In this document: positions 43,745-52,660 of the stretch, in pieces
Position numbering within the stretch: the stretch's first letter is position 1
Layout of the letters: the number at the start of each line of letters is the position of its first letter
Assembly: GCA_036734385.1 (NCBI GenBank)
Contig: DAIMYQ010000001.1
Span: 106,803 to 170,802, forward strand
Origin: JAAYPI01 sp036734385
Lineage (GTDB): Bacteria > Bacteroidota > Bacteroidia > Bacteroidales > Paludibacteraceae
Reading direction: 5' to 3'
DNA length: 64,000 nucleotides
Notes under the pieces: model-generated
Seen by the model: only the letters and a program-made list of their open reading frames with translations
What the model was told of the DNA's origin: nothing
Databases searched by the model: none
Program-made: the position numbers and the translations under genes

Positions 43745-45127
43745 CTACTTCTTTACCCAAAGTTTGTATAACTCGTATTTTTGCAATACAAGATCAACAT
43801 AATCCGCCGTTTCATTTCCTCTAAAATAGCCGTGCTTACAAACTTCATCATTGTAATACTCAGGATTTGATTTTAAACGGATATAGGTTTCAACATTATT
43901 GTCCCACACGTTGGGATTTTTTTTATATTTTATAGCTAACGCCCTTGCATCTGATATATGCGCAGGACCAGAGTTATATGATGCCAATACAAATTTAGTT
44001 CGTTCTTGTTGGGATTTTATGTCACTAAACACATCATTTAAGTACTTAATGTACTTAGCCCCAGCTTTTATACTCAGTTCCGGGTTTCTAAAATCAATTT
44101 CACTCAAGCCAAAATGCCTTGCGGTACTAGGCATAAGCTGCATCAATCCGGAAGCTCCCGCCCAAGAGACGATATTAGGATCGAATTTTGATTCATTATA
44201 GGCCACAGCCGCTACTAAACGCCAATCCCATCCAGCTATTTTGGCATATCTTTTAAAATAGTCGTCAAACGATGAAATTCTATTTTTCGGCAATTTCTTT
44301 TCAGCATAACCCTGTGATTCAAAATATTTCGTTCTTTCAAAATACTTATAGTAAATAGTAGAGAAGAATGTTTTACGACTGCTTTGTTTCGACCATTTAT
44401 TAATGTAAGCCAGTAGTTCGGGACAGTCTTTTCGAACCGCCCACGCAGAACGCTGAGGAAAACTAACAGCCAATCCGTAATCTATATCCGAAAAATAAGT
44501 TTTGTTCAAGCGAGCTAAATCATTATCGGCAACCGTGAATGAAATCTTATGTAGTGCCGTTTGTGCTATCAAATCATCTTCTGAGACAGAATCAGGAACT
44601 GTAATGATATTGATGCCACCGCCTATTTCATTATTCAAATCTTTCAATCTATCTTGGTAGATGGAGCCATTAGTCACATATACTTGTTTTCCGGCAAGTT
44701 GCAAAACGTCTGTTATCATGCTATCTGATTTACTTTGAATAATCACTTGCCTGGTAATGTACTCTTTCTTTGTAAATTCAATCCGTTTTTTTAACTCATT
44801 GGTACGAGGCACTCTATAAGCAATCAAATCTGCTTCTCCATTTTCCAAAGCCTCTACCATAGTATTTAAGTTAGGAGCTACTATGACTTCCATTTCGACA
44901 CCTAACTCGTCACACAACTCCTTAGCAAACTCATATTCATAACCCAACACATTGTCTTTATAATTGAAATAAGAAATTGGACCATAAAGCGTTATCACAC
45001 GCATTTTGCCTCTATGCTTTATGCTTTGTAAATCGCGATCCAAATTTTCTTGTTCTTTTTTTTGACAACCAAGAAGGGAAAAGACAACAACAATAGTAAG
45101 AATAATTGCACGGGGGTTCGTTTTCAT
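43745..45127 (-). CDS. mltF: MltF-like membrane-bound lytic murein transglycosylase
   Basis: 460 residues. Lipoprotein signal with lipobox SLLGC (Cys21). Residues about 40-265 form a periplasmic amino-acid-binding-protein domain (MRVITLYGPISYFNYKDNVLGYEYEFAKELC). Residues about 290-440 are an SLT lytic transglycosylase domain with catalytic Glu in AVAYNESKFDP, then SWAGASGLMQLMPSTARHFG and LASYNSGPAHISDARALA. MltF cleaves the glycan strand of peptidoglycan to 1,6-anhydro products; the binding domain probably senses a ligand. It is 4 bases downstream of the exonuclease gene on the same strand. Confidence 0.92.
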   Translation of the reverse strand: MKTNPRAIILTIVVVFSLLGCQKKEQENLDRDLQSIKHRGKMRVITLYGPISYFNYKDNVLGYEYEFAKELCDELGVEMEVIVAPNLNTMVEALENGEADLIAYRVPRTNELKKRIEFTKKEYITRQVIIQSKSDSMITDVLQLAGKQVYVTNGSIYQDRLKDLNNEIGGGINIITVPDSVSEDDLIAQTALHKISFTVADNDLARLNKTYFSDIDYGLAVSFPQRSAWAVRKDCPELLAYINKWSKQSSRKTFFSTIYYKYFERTKYFESQGYAEKKLPKNRISSFDDYFKRYAKIAGWDWRLVAAVAYNESKFDPNIVSWAGASGLMQLMPSTARHFGLSEIDFRNPELSIKAGAKYIKYLNDVFSDIKSQQERTKFVLASYNSGPAHISDARALAIKYKKNPNVWDNNVETYIRLKSNPEYYNDEVCKHGYFRGNETADYVDLVLQKYELYKLWVKK

Positions 45128-45131
45128 ATTT

Positions 45132-45875
45132 TTATGATTTTGCTATTTCAATATCTGTCTCACCAAACAAAGGCAACCCTACAAATTTAAGGTATAATCG
45201 AGCTGTTGCAACGACATCTTTTTGACAATAGGTAGCAATTCTTTCTACATCGTTTTCTTGATAATAAACACCTGCAACTTCACTTCCATCAATATCATCC
45301 TTAGGAGTAGGAATATTAAAAATAGTAGCTAGAAGTTTTAAAGAAGTATAATTCTTATAATCACCAAATCGCCAAAGCTCCAAGGTGTCAATAAATTTAA
45401 CCTCCCAAGGTTTTTTCCCTGCAATTTGCAATACTTCAGGTAATGGCAAACCATTAATCAACATCCTACGAGCGATGTAAGGAATATCAAATTCCTTAAT
45501 ATTATGACCACAAATTTGGTGGTAAGGAGTTGTCATAAAACGAGTAAGCATTGCTGAAAACTCTTCAAGAAGAACCTTCTCATCATGTCCGCAAAAAGAT
45601 TTTATATGAAAAATGGTTGTCCCATTCTTATTAGTAAGAATTCCTACCGATATGCAAACGATTTTACCAAATTCTGCGTAAATACCAGCCTCCCGTTCAA
45701 AAGATTGAGCAGCAGTACAATCTTCTCCATACCTATCAGGCATTCTTTTTTGCAGAATATTAAATTTTTCGGACCATAGGAGAATCATGTCTTCCGACAT
45801 ATCCGATAGATTTCGGGTTTGAGGCACCGTTTCAATATCTAAAAACAAAATCTTATCTGCTTTTATATCCGTCAT
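45132..45875 (-). CDS. Predicted PolB-like 3'-5' exonuclease
   Basis: 247 residues of the predicted 3'-5' exonuclease family related to the proofreading domain of family B DNA polymerases. DEDD-type acidic motifs are visible: KILFLDIETVPQ (Asp and Glu, residues 11-13), CGHNIKEFDIPYIARRML (Asp, middle motif) and RIATYCQKDVVATARLYLKF (final Asp). No polymerase domain follows, so it is a stand-alone nuclease, possibly for repair or RNA processing. Cytoplasmic. Confidence 0.85.
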   Translation of the reverse strand: MTDIKADKILFLDIETVPQTRNLSDMSEDMILLWSEKFNILQKRMPDRYGEDCTAAQSFEREAGIYAEFGKIVCISVGILTNKNGTTIFHIKSFCGHDEKVLLEEFSAMLTRFMTTPYHQICGHNIKEFDIPYIARRMLINGLPLPEVLQIAGKKPWEVKFIDTLELWRFGDYKNYTSLKLLATIFNIPTPKDDIDGSEVAGVYYQENDVERIATYCQKDVVATARLYLKFVGLPLFGETDIEIAKS

Positions 45876-46061
45876 AAGTTTTTTATATTTTTAATGTATC
45901 ATGAAAGCCGAATGAGTTGTATTATCTCTATGAAATTCTGTATTTCCCATTTCCGGAATAATTAATTATGCACTTCACCCTATTCAGATATTAGGATGCA
46001 CTAAGTTAAAAATATTTTCTAATAATGGTTGAAAAATACAACTAAAAAAGTTTTTTTAACC

Positions 46062-46069
46062 TATCTTTG
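46062..46069 (+). promoter_or_regulatory. -7 element for ssb
   Basis: TATCTTTG matches TAnnTTTG, 44 bases before the ssb ATG. The -33 box is not clear. Confidence 0.5.
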
Positions 46070-46113
46070 CCAATGAAAATTATTAATAATAACCATTCTT
46101 AATTAATTAAACC

Positions 46114-46569
46114 ATGTCTATTAACAAAGTAATTTTAGTTGGAAATGTGGGCAAAGACCCGGAAGTGAGATACTTAGATAACAATGTGGCAGTTGCAAAA
46201 TTTCCGCTTGCGACAACAGAAAAAGGCTATAAAATGAATAATGGCACAACCATACCAGATAAAACAGAATGGCATAATATCGTTATGTGGAGGGGGTTGG
46301 CCGAAATTGCAGAAAAATACGTTCGTAAAGGTGCTCAATTATATATCGAAGGAAAAATTCAAAATAGGACATGGGATGATAAAAACGGAGTGAAACACTA
46401 CGCTACTGAAATTTTGTGCGAAAATATGCAGTTATTGGGCAAAAGAGCTGATGGCAATGATTCTACTGCTCCTTCATCAACTAAACCGTTTCCAACTGAA
46501 GGAAAAACGGAAGCTGCACCTTCAGACCCATTTGAATCTACAGATTCTGATGACGATTTACCATTTTGA
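46114..46569 (+). CDS. ssb: Single-stranded DNA-binding protein
   Basis: 151 residues. OB-fold domain (INKVILVGNVGKDPEVRYLDNNVAVAKFPLATTE; WHNIVMWRGLAEIAEKYVRKGAQLYIEGKIQNRTW), a disordered Pro/Ser/Glu linker, and the acidic C-terminal tip DSDDDLPF that recruits repair and replication proteins. It forms tetramers on single-stranded DNA. Single gene with its own promoter and terminator. Confidence 0.96.
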   Translation: MSINKVILVGNVGKDPEVRYLDNNVAVAKFPLATTEKGYKMNNGTTIPDKTEWHNIVMWRGLAEIAEKYVRKGAQLYIEGKIQNRTWDDKNGVKHYATEILCENMQLLGKRADGNDSTAPSSTKPFPTEGKTEAAPSDPFESTDSDDDLPF

Positions 46570-46588
46570 TTTCTTTGTAACCGATAAA

Positions 46589-46622
46589 AAAAGAGGCACT
46601 GAATAAGTTCAATGCCTCTTTT
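46589..46622. terminator. Terminator shared by ssb and fprA
   Basis: AAAAGAGGCACTGAA and TTCAATGCCTCTTTT pair around a 4-base loop (one C-A mismatch on the plus strand, a G-T wobble on the minus strand), with flanking A and T runs. It sits between the convergent ssb and fprA genes. Confidence 0.85.
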
Positions 46623-46641
46623 ATTTTGCTTGAAAAGTAGC

Positions 46642-47835
46642 CTATAGATTATTTAATTTTTCTGCCATTTTGGCTCCTAGATTAACGCACTCCTGAAACT
46701 TAGCGGCTTTTAATGCATGCTTTTCTTCCACACCTTCGCAGACAACTTCAAAACCGGTTTCCTCGGCAAAACAAGCTAATTTTTTAATAGCGACACCTGC
46801 CCAAGAAAACGAACCAAAATAGCCGAAATAACGACCTTTAATATCCCTGCCTTTAATTTTAGAGAGTAACGCTTCTATTGGTGGAAATAATTCGTTGGTA
46901 TAAGTGGGACTTCCAATAATCAACCCTTGATAAGTGAAAATATCAGCCAAAATAACGGAAGGGCTCGTTGTTGAGGCATTGTGCATAACTACGTTTTGTA
47001 TCCCATTAGCAACAAGAGAGTCAGCTATGGTTTCAGCCATCTGTTCGGTATTTCCATACATACTTCCATATACAATTACAACACCCTTTTGTGCTCTATA
47101 AAGACTTAATTCATTGTAAATACCAATTGTTTTTTGCACATACTTTTGCCAAACAGGTCCATGAGTACTACAAATAGTACCTATTTCCAACGGACTTAAT
47201 TTAGCCAAAGCCTTTTGGACAGGACTTCCATACTTACCAACAATATTAGAATAATAGCGTACCATTTCCCTCCAATATTTTTCTGTATTTATTTGATTAT
47301 CAGTCACGCCACCATCAAGAGAGCCAAAACAGCCAAAAGCATCGCCGGAGAAAAGCACCTTGTTTTTCTCTTCATAAGTCATCATGGTTTCAATCCAGTG
47401 AACCATGGGAGTTAAATAAAATCTTAATGTACGACTTCCCAAAGAAAGGGATTCATTATCTTTTACTTCCAACAAATTATCCGTAATGCCAAAATAGCCT
47501 TCCAGCATACCGAAAGTTTTGCTGTTACCCACTATTTTTATGTTCGGATATTTTTGTTTAATCGCTCTGATTGAGGCCGAATGGTCAGGTTCCATGTGAT
47601 TAATAATCACGTAATCAATGGTTCTTTCGCCCAATATAGCTTCTATTTTCTTTACATAAAGTTCCGTATAACAAGCGTCCACAGTATCAATCAATGCTAC
47701 CTTGTCGTCAACAATCAAATAAGAGTTATACGATACACCCGCAGGCAATTCCCACAATCCTTCAAACAAATGTTTATGCCGGTCATTGACTCCAACATAA
47801 AAGATATTATCTACTATTTCCTTTTTTACATACAT
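46642..47835 (-). CDS. fprA: A-type flavoprotein / flavodiiron protein FprA
   Basis: 397 residues. N-terminal metallo-beta-lactamase-like domain with di-iron ligands in INHMEPDHSAS (near residue 80), LTPMVHWIETMMTY, SGDAFGCFG and STHGPVW. The C-terminal flavodoxin domain starts near residue 252 (VIVYGSMYGNTEQMAETIADSL; IGSPTYTNELFPPIEALL). Flavodiiron proteins reduce O2 to water and/or NO to N2O and protect anaerobes; electrons come from rubredoxin or similar carriers. Transcribed alone on the minus strand. Confidence 0.94.
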   Translation of the reverse strand: MYVKKEIVDNIFYVGVNDRHKHLFEGLWELPAGVSYNSYLIVDDKVALIDTVDACYTELYVKKIEAILGERTIDYVIINHMEPDHSASIRAIKQKYPNIKIVGNSKTFGMLEGYFGITDNLLEVKDNESLSLGSRTLRFYLTPMVHWIETMMTYEEKNKVLFSGDAFGCFGSLDGGVTDNQINTEKYWREMVRYYSNIVGKYGSPVQKALAKLSPLEIGTICSTHGPVWQKYVQKTIGIYNELSLYRAQKGVVIVYGSMYGNTEQMAETIADSLVANGIQNVVMHNASTTSPSVILADIFTYQGLIIGSPTYTNELFPPIEALLSKIKGRDIKGRYFGYFGSFSWAGVAIKKLACFAEETGFEVVCEGVEEKHALKAAKFQECVNLGAKMAEKLNNL

Positions 47836-47863
47836 CTGACTTCTATTTTTTCCTACTAATTGG

Positions 47864-47871
47864 CAAAGATA
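47864..47871 (-). promoter_or_regulatory. -7 element for fprA
   Basis: Minus-strand TATCTTTG, 28 bases before the fprA ATG. No clear -33 box. Confidence 0.5.
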
Positions 47872-47937
47872 AACAAAAAAACATCTCTCCCTATTGAAAA
47901 AGATAAGATTATTGTGCTATTGGTCGGGGAATTTCTA

Positions 47938-47968
47938 TTGTGTAAAATCATCGAATTTCATATCTTTG
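47938..47968 (+). promoter_or_regulatory. Promoter for the delta'-ricT-gldH operon
   Basis: TTG (47938-47940), a 20-base spacer and TATCTTTG (47961-47968) match the consensus. The downstream ATG is at 47988. Confidence 0.7.
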
Positions 47969-47987
47969 TAAGTTGGATGAGTAAAAT

Positions 47988-49118
47988 ATGCTATTTAAAG
48001 AGATTATAGGTCAGACCGAAATAAAGAACCGCTTGCTAAAAAGTGTGCAAGAAGGAAGAGTTCCGCATGCACAGTTGTTTTACGGCAATGAAGGTGTAGG
48101 GAAAATGCCATTAGCTCTTGCTTATGCACAATACATTTCTTGCACGAATAGAACAGAAAAGGATTCTTGTGGCGTTTGTCCATCGTGCGTAAAATTTCAA
48201 AAGAAAATACATCCTGATCTTCATTTTGTGTTTCCTTTTGCAAAAGGAGAAAATAAGGGGAAAGAAAAATGTGATGATTTTCTACCGGAATGGAGAGAAT
48301 TTACAGCCAAAAACACTTATTTTGGGCTTTCTGATTGGATGAATTTTCTTAATTTGGGGAACAAGCAGGCTACTATTTATGCAAATGAGAGCACAGAAAT
48401 ATTGCGAAAATTAAGCCTAAAAACGTATGAATCCGACTACAAAATAATGATAATTTGGTTGCCGGAAAGAATGCATATTTCTTGTTCGAATAAGCTATTG
48501 AAAATTTTAGAAGAGCCCCCCACAAAGACTATTTTTTTACTTGTAAGCGAACAACCCGAAAAAATAATCTCAACCATTATTTCTCGTACACAATCCATTA
48601 ACATTCCGAACATTGACAACCAAAGTGTTTGCGATACATTAATAGAAAAGTACGACGTATCGCAAAAAAATGCAGCTGATATATCACGAATATCTAACGG
48701 AAATTTTGTACGTGCGTTAAACATTATAAACACGAGTCAAGAGACCCAGACTAATTTTATCAATTACCGAGAAATGATGCTCCTTGCGTATGCTCGAAAT
48801 GTAAGCGGTGCAAAAAAATGGGCAGAAGAAATTGGGGCTTCAACTAATGGGAGAGAAAAACAGAAATCATTCTTGCAATATGCACAGCATATTACCCGTG
48901 AATGTTTTATAAAAAGAATTCACAACGACGACTTAAATTATTTGATAGATTACGAATCCGATTTTTCGGATAAATTTTCTCGTTTTGTGGACGAAGATAA
49001 TATTGAAAATTTAATGAATTATTTTGCTGATGCAGAATCTGATATAGAGCAGAATGTACAAGCAAAATTCGTCTTCTTCGATTTATGCCTCAAGTTGATG
49101 GCACAAATTAAGAAATAA
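47988..49118 (+). CDS. holB: DNA polymerase III delta'-like clamp-loader subunit
   Basis: 376 residues. AAA+ clamp-loader fold beginning FKEIIGQTEIKNRLLKSVQEGRVPHAQLFYG, then a degenerate P-loop NEGVGKMPLA (GKM instead of GKT/S), a zinc module (CTNRTEKDSCGVCPSCVKF, four Cys) and a sensor region KLLKILEEPPTKTIFLLVSE followed by STIISRTQSI. The altered P-loop suggests little or no ATPase activity, as for the stator subunit delta'. It helps load the sliding clamp during replication. First gene of a long plus-strand run. Confidence 0.88.
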   Translation: MLFKEIIGQTEIKNRLLKSVQEGRVPHAQLFYGNEGVGKMPLALAYAQYISCTNRTEKDSCGVCPSCVKFQKKIHPDLHFVFPFAKGENKGKEKCDDFLPEWREFTAKNTYFGLSDWMNFLNLGNKQATIYANESTEILRKLSLKTYESDYKIMIIWLPERMHISCSNKLLKILEEPPTKTIFLLVSEQPEKIISTIISRTQSINIPNIDNQSVCDTLIEKYDVSQKNAADISRISNGNFVRALNIINTSQETQTNFINYREMMLLAYARNVSGAKKWAEEIGASTNGREKQKSFLQYAQHITRECFIKRIHNDDLNYLIDYESDFSDKFSRFVDEDNIENLMNYFADAESDIEQNVQAKFVFFDLCLKLMAQIKK

Positions 49119-49130
49119 AATAAAAAAATT

Positions 49131-50267
49131 ATGGAATATAAATTAGCTCAAGGTAACTGCGGATTAAAAGTATGCGGTTGCAAAAAAAACTCTCAACAAA
49201 TGCTCAGCGTATATGATTGGCTGGCAGATATTCCTGAAACCCAACAAAACAGCGACTTCGTAGAAGTTCAATTTAAAAATACACGCAAAGGTTATTTTCT
49301 TAATTCTAATAATTTAAAATTAGAAAAAGGAGATATTGTTGCAGTAGAATCAACCCCAGGTCATGATATAGGAACCGTTACGCTAATTGGAATGCTTGTC
49401 AATCTTCAAATGAAGAAGAACGGTGTTGACCCGACAAACAGTGAAATAAAAAGAGTTTACCGAAAAGCCAAACAAACCGACCTCGATAAGTGGGAAGAAT
49501 CGAAAGAAAAAGAACATGATGCGATGCTTAAAGCTCGTAAAATAGCTCAGGATTTACATCTTAACATGAAAATCGGAGACGTAGAATATCAAGGCGATGG
49601 CAACAAAGCTATTTTTTATTACATCGCTGAAGAACGTGTTGACTTTCGCCAACTTATTAAAGTCTTGGCGGAAGTGTTTCAAGTAAGAATTGAAATGAAG
49701 CAAATTGGAGCTCGCCAAGAAGCAGGGAGAATTGGTGGAACAGGACCTTGCGGAAGAGAGCTATGTTGCTCTACTTTTTTAAATAACTTTTCCTCTGTAG
49801 GAACAAATGCTGCGAGAGTTCAGGACATTTCCTTAAATCCCCAAAAACTGGCAGGACAATGTGCTAAACTCAAATGCTGTTTGAACTATGAACTAAGCTC
49901 TTACAACGAAGCATTAAAGGAATTTCCCGCCAAAGATATTGTATTGCAAACAATAGATTTAGATTATTATTTTTTCAAACTAGATGTTTTTGCTCGAAAA
50001 ATAACTTACTCAACAGCACCAAACTTTCCACAAAACTTAGTTGAAATATCGGTTGATAGAGCAAAACAAGTAATTGAAATGAATAAGCAAAAAGAAAAAC
50101 CGGAAAATTTAGCAGACGGTAAAGAAGAAGAAAAAAAACCTTTGCCGGAGTTTTCAGGTTCTGTGGGAGAAGATAGTTTAACGCGTTTTGACAGCAAAAA
50201 GCCAAATCGGAATAACAACAACAGACGAAATCGGAATAGAAGTCCTAGAAAACCAGAACAAAATTAA
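49131..50267 (+). CDS. ricT: RicT / PSP1-domain protein
   Basis: 378 residues with a PSP1 C-terminal domain in its centre (EVQFKNTRKGYFLNSNNLKLEKGDIVAVE; EERVDFRQLIKVLAEVFQVRIEMKQIGARQEA) and cysteine groups for an iron-sulfur cluster (GTGPCGRELCCSTFL and CAKLKCCLNYE near residues 202-245, plus a CGLKVCGCKK near the start). The last 70 residues are a disordered, basic tail. In Bacillus RicT works with RicA and RicF in RNA maturation; no such partners are seen here. It ends a few bases before gldH. Confidence 0.88.
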   Translation: MEYKLAQGNCGLKVCGCKKNSQQMLSVYDWLADIPETQQNSDFVEVQFKNTRKGYFLNSNNLKLEKGDIVAVESTPGHDIGTVTLIGMLVNLQMKKNGVDPTNSEIKRVYRKAKQTDLDKWEESKEKEHDAMLKARKIAQDLHLNMKIGDVEYQGDGNKAIFYYIAEERVDFRQLIKVLAEVFQVRIEMKQIGARQEAGRIGGTGPCGRELCCSTFLNNFSSVGTNAARVQDISLNPQKLAGQCAKLKCCLNYELSSYNEALKEFPAKDIVLQTIDLDYYFFKLDVFARKITYSTAPNFPQNLVEISVDRAKQVIEMNKQKEKPENLADGKEEEKKPLPEFSGSVGEDSLTRFDSKKPNRNNNNRRNRNRSPRKPEQN

Positions 50268-50271
50268 AATC

Positions 50272-50760
50272 ATGAAGTCTTTTATAAAAAACATTCGGTT
50301 GACGATAGTGATAGTCGCTTGTTTATCAACACTTTTCTGTTCTTGTACCGAGCATCCGGCTTTTTCAGAGTATAAGGGAGTTGAAGTCTCCGGATGGGAT
50401 AAAAATCGTCCTGTACATTTCAGTGTCCCGATGACTGATACCTTATCGAGGTTTGACATTCTTGTTGACGTAAGGAATGACAATTCCTATCCTTACCAAA
50501 ATTTTTGGATGTTTATTAACTCAATATCTCCTTCGGGCATTAAAGAAAAAGATACCATTGAGTGCTTTCTTGCTGACAATACGGGCAAATGGTTAGGAAA
50601 AGGCTTTTCTTCCACACGCGAAGTTTCCGTGTTATACTTTAAAGGCATCAATTTTCCAGAAAAGGGAACATATCGATTTTCAATACAACAAGGCATGAGA
50701 AGTAATTTGTTACAAGGAATAGGAGGTATCGGTTTAACCATAAAAAAAAGTAAGAGGTAA
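50272..50760 (+). CDS. gldH: Gliding motility / T9SS-associated lipoprotein GldH
   Basis: 162 residues from the ATG at 50272, 4 bases after the ricT stop; the frame stays open upstream but that part overlaps ricT. Lipoprotein signal with acceptor cysteine at about residue 25 (FCSCTEHPAFSEY). The mature part is beta-rich with GldH features: RFDILVDVRNDNSYPYQNFWMFI, DTIECFLADNTGKWLGKGFS and YRFSIQQGMR near the end. GldH is an outer-membrane lipoprotein needed for gliding in flavobacteria and conserved in non-gliding T9SS species. Confidence 0.85.
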   Translation: MKSFIKNIRLTIVIVACLSTLFCSCTEHPAFSEYKGVEVSGWDKNRPVHFSVPMTDTLSRFDILVDVRNDNSYPYQNFWMFINSISPSGIKEKDTIECFLADNTGKWLGKGFSSTREVSVLYFKGINFPEKGTYRFSIQQGMRSNLLQGIGGIGLTIKKSKR

Positions 50761-50763
50761 TAT

Positions 50764-51528
50764 ATGGGGAAAAATAAACTCCAAAAGTTTGAGGACATGG
50801 ATTCCTATCCCCATGTTTTTCAGTACCCTTTCAGCAAAATCAACCATGAGTCTTTTGAACTTAAAGGGCGTTGGAATGAAAAATTCTTTCATAACGACAA
50901 TCCTATCGTGTTGGAATTGGGATGTGGCAAAGGAGAATATACGGTTGGATTGGGTAAACTTTTTCCACAAAAAAATTTCATTGGTGTTGATATAAAAGGG
51001 GCTCGTATGTGGACGGGAGCAAAAGAATCGTTACAGAATAAAATGAAAAATGTAGCTTTTTTGCGCACAAGCATCGAGCTGATAGACTATTTCTTTTCCG
51101 AAAATGAGATTTCGGAAATTTGGCTTACGTTTCCGGATCCACAAATGAAAAAAACACGAAAAAGGCTGACCTCAACGCGTTTTATGAGTCTTTATCAGAA
51201 AATAATGAAAGAAAATGGCGTCATTCATTTAAAAACTGATAGTTCTTTCCTGTACACATACACTTGCCTGATGGCAAAACAAAACGATTATAAAATTCTG
51301 TTTCAAACAGATGATTTGTACCATTCAAACTGGGTAAACGATATTCTTTCTATCCAAACATTTTACGAACAACAATGGATTGAAAGAGGTCTGAACATTA
51401 AATACATACAATTTGAGCTCACCGGAAAAACAACTTTTATAGAACCGGAAGATGAAATAGAATATGACTCCTACAGAAGTTTTAACCGAAGCAAAAGGAG
51501 TGGCAAAACAAACAACATAAACGAATAA
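50764..51528 (+). CDS. trmB: tRNA (guanine-N7-)-methyltransferase
   Basis: 254 residues. TrmB methylates G46 in the variable loop of tRNA. AdoMet motif VLELGCGKGEYTVGLG near residue 43, FIGVDIKGARMWTGAK, and the catalytic/family signature EIWLTFPDPQMKKTRKRLTS near residue 118, then HLKTDSSFLY. It starts 3 bases after gldH and is 3 bases upstream of the Mrp/ApbC gene, so the three are cotranscribed. Confidence 0.95.
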   Translation: MGKNKLQKFEDMDSYPHVFQYPFSKINHESFELKGRWNEKFFHNDNPIVLELGCGKGEYTVGLGKLFPQKNFIGVDIKGARMWTGAKESLQNKMKNVAFLRTSIELIDYFFSENEISEIWLTFPDPQMKKTRKRLTSTRFMSLYQKIMKENGVIHLKTDSSFLYTYTCLMAKQNDYKILFQTDDLYHSNWVNDILSIQTFYEQQWIERGLNIKYIQFELTGKTTFIEPEDEIEYDSYRSFNRSKRSGKTNNINE

Positions 51529-51531
51529 ATC

Positions 51532-52602
51532 ATGACTATTTATCCAAAATTAATACTTGACGCATTGCGAAATGTACGTTATCCGGGAAATAACCAAGAT
51601 ATTGTCAGTAGCAATATGGTTGAAGATGACATCAGAATTGAAGGAAATAAGGTCAGCTTTTCTCTCCTATTGAAAGCCAATGACCCGTTTGCCAAATCAC
51701 TCGTAAAAGCTGCCGAACAAGCCATATTGGCATATGTTAGCGAAGATATTGACATCAAAGGAAATATTTCAATAAAATCACTGCCGGCACCTAATCCATT
51801 GTTAAACACTAAATCACTTTCAAACATAAAACATAAAATAGCCATCTCATCAGCTAAAGGAGGCGTCGGGAAATCGACGGTAGCATCCAATTTAGCAGTA
51901 GCATTGGCAAGAAAAGGTTATAAAGTAGGACTCTTGGATGCTGATATATTCGGACCGTCCATCCCTAAAATGTTTAACATTGAGGACGAAAGACCTTTGG
52001 TCGAAAATGTTGATGGAAAAGATTTAATCATTCCAATCGAAAAATTAGGAGTAAAAATCCTTTCTATCGGTTTTTTCATCGACAAAGAAAACCCCGTTAT
52101 CTGGCGAGGAGGAATGGCAAGTAACGCCCTAAAACAGCTCATCAACGATGGTAAATGGGGAGATTTAGACTTCTTTCTAATTGATTTACCCCCGGGCACA
52201 AGCGATATACACCTCACACTTATCCAAACCATTGATGTAGATGGTGCCATCATTGTAAGTACACCACAACAAGTGGCGTTAATAGATACGCTGAAAGGGA
52301 TCAATATGTTCCAAAATGAAAAGGTCAATATTCCTATCATCGGATTGATTGAAAATATGGCTTGGTTTACTCCCGCTGAATTACCCAACAATAAATATTA
52401 TATCTTTGGAAAAGACGGTGGAAAAAATCTTGCTAAAGAAAAAGGAATCTCTTTTTTAGGACAAATACCGATTGTACAAAGCATTTGCGAAGCAGGAGAC
52501 AATGGTTCTCCTATTGTTACAGAAGAAGATAATATGGTTGGCACGGCTTTTGGTAGTATAACAGAAAATATCATTCAAAATATCAAAAAGACAATCAATT
52601 AG
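51532..52602 (+). CDS. apbC: Mrp/ApbC iron-sulfur carrier P-loop ATPase
   Basis: 356 residues. N-terminal DUF59/MIP18-like domain (about residues 1-85, LILDALRNVRYPGNNQDIV), then a ParA/MinD-type P-loop ATPase with deviant Walker A in ISSAKGGVGKSTVASNLAVALAR near residue 104, GLLDADIFGPSIPKMF, and FLIDLPPGTSDIHLTLIQ. The CxxC motif that many relatives use to bind the bridging cluster is not obvious: the usual position reads IENMAWFTPAELPNNKYYIFG. This version may bind or transfer clusters differently. It likely assembles Fe-S clusters in the cytosol. Confidence 0.88.
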   Translation: MTIYPKLILDALRNVRYPGNNQDIVSSNMVEDDIRIEGNKVSFSLLLKANDPFAKSLVKAAEQAILAYVSEDIDIKGNISIKSLPAPNPLLNTKSLSNIKHKIAISSAKGGVGKSTVASNLAVALARKGYKVGLLDADIFGPSIPKMFNIEDERPLVENVDGKDLIIPIEKLGVKILSIGFFIDKENPVIWRGGMASNALKQLINDGKWGDLDFFLIDLPPGTSDIHLTLIQTIDVDGAIIVSTPQQVALIDTLKGINMFQNEKVNIPIIGLIENMAWFTPAELPNNKYYIFGKDGGKNLAKEKGISFLGQIPIVQSICEAGDNGSPIVTEEDNMVGTAFGSITENIIQNIKKTIN

Positions 52603-52636
52603 GACCGATATTTTTATTATACACGCAATTAATAAG

Positions 52637-52644
52637 TATATTTG
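52637..52644 (+). promoter_or_regulatory. -7 element for rsfS-ftsH-cdsA
   Basis: TATATTTG matches TAnnTTTG, 16 bases before the rsfS ATG. No clear -33 box. Suggests a transcript starting within the apbC-rsfS gap. Confidence 0.45.
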
Positions 52645-52660
52645 CATAAATTTAAACACA

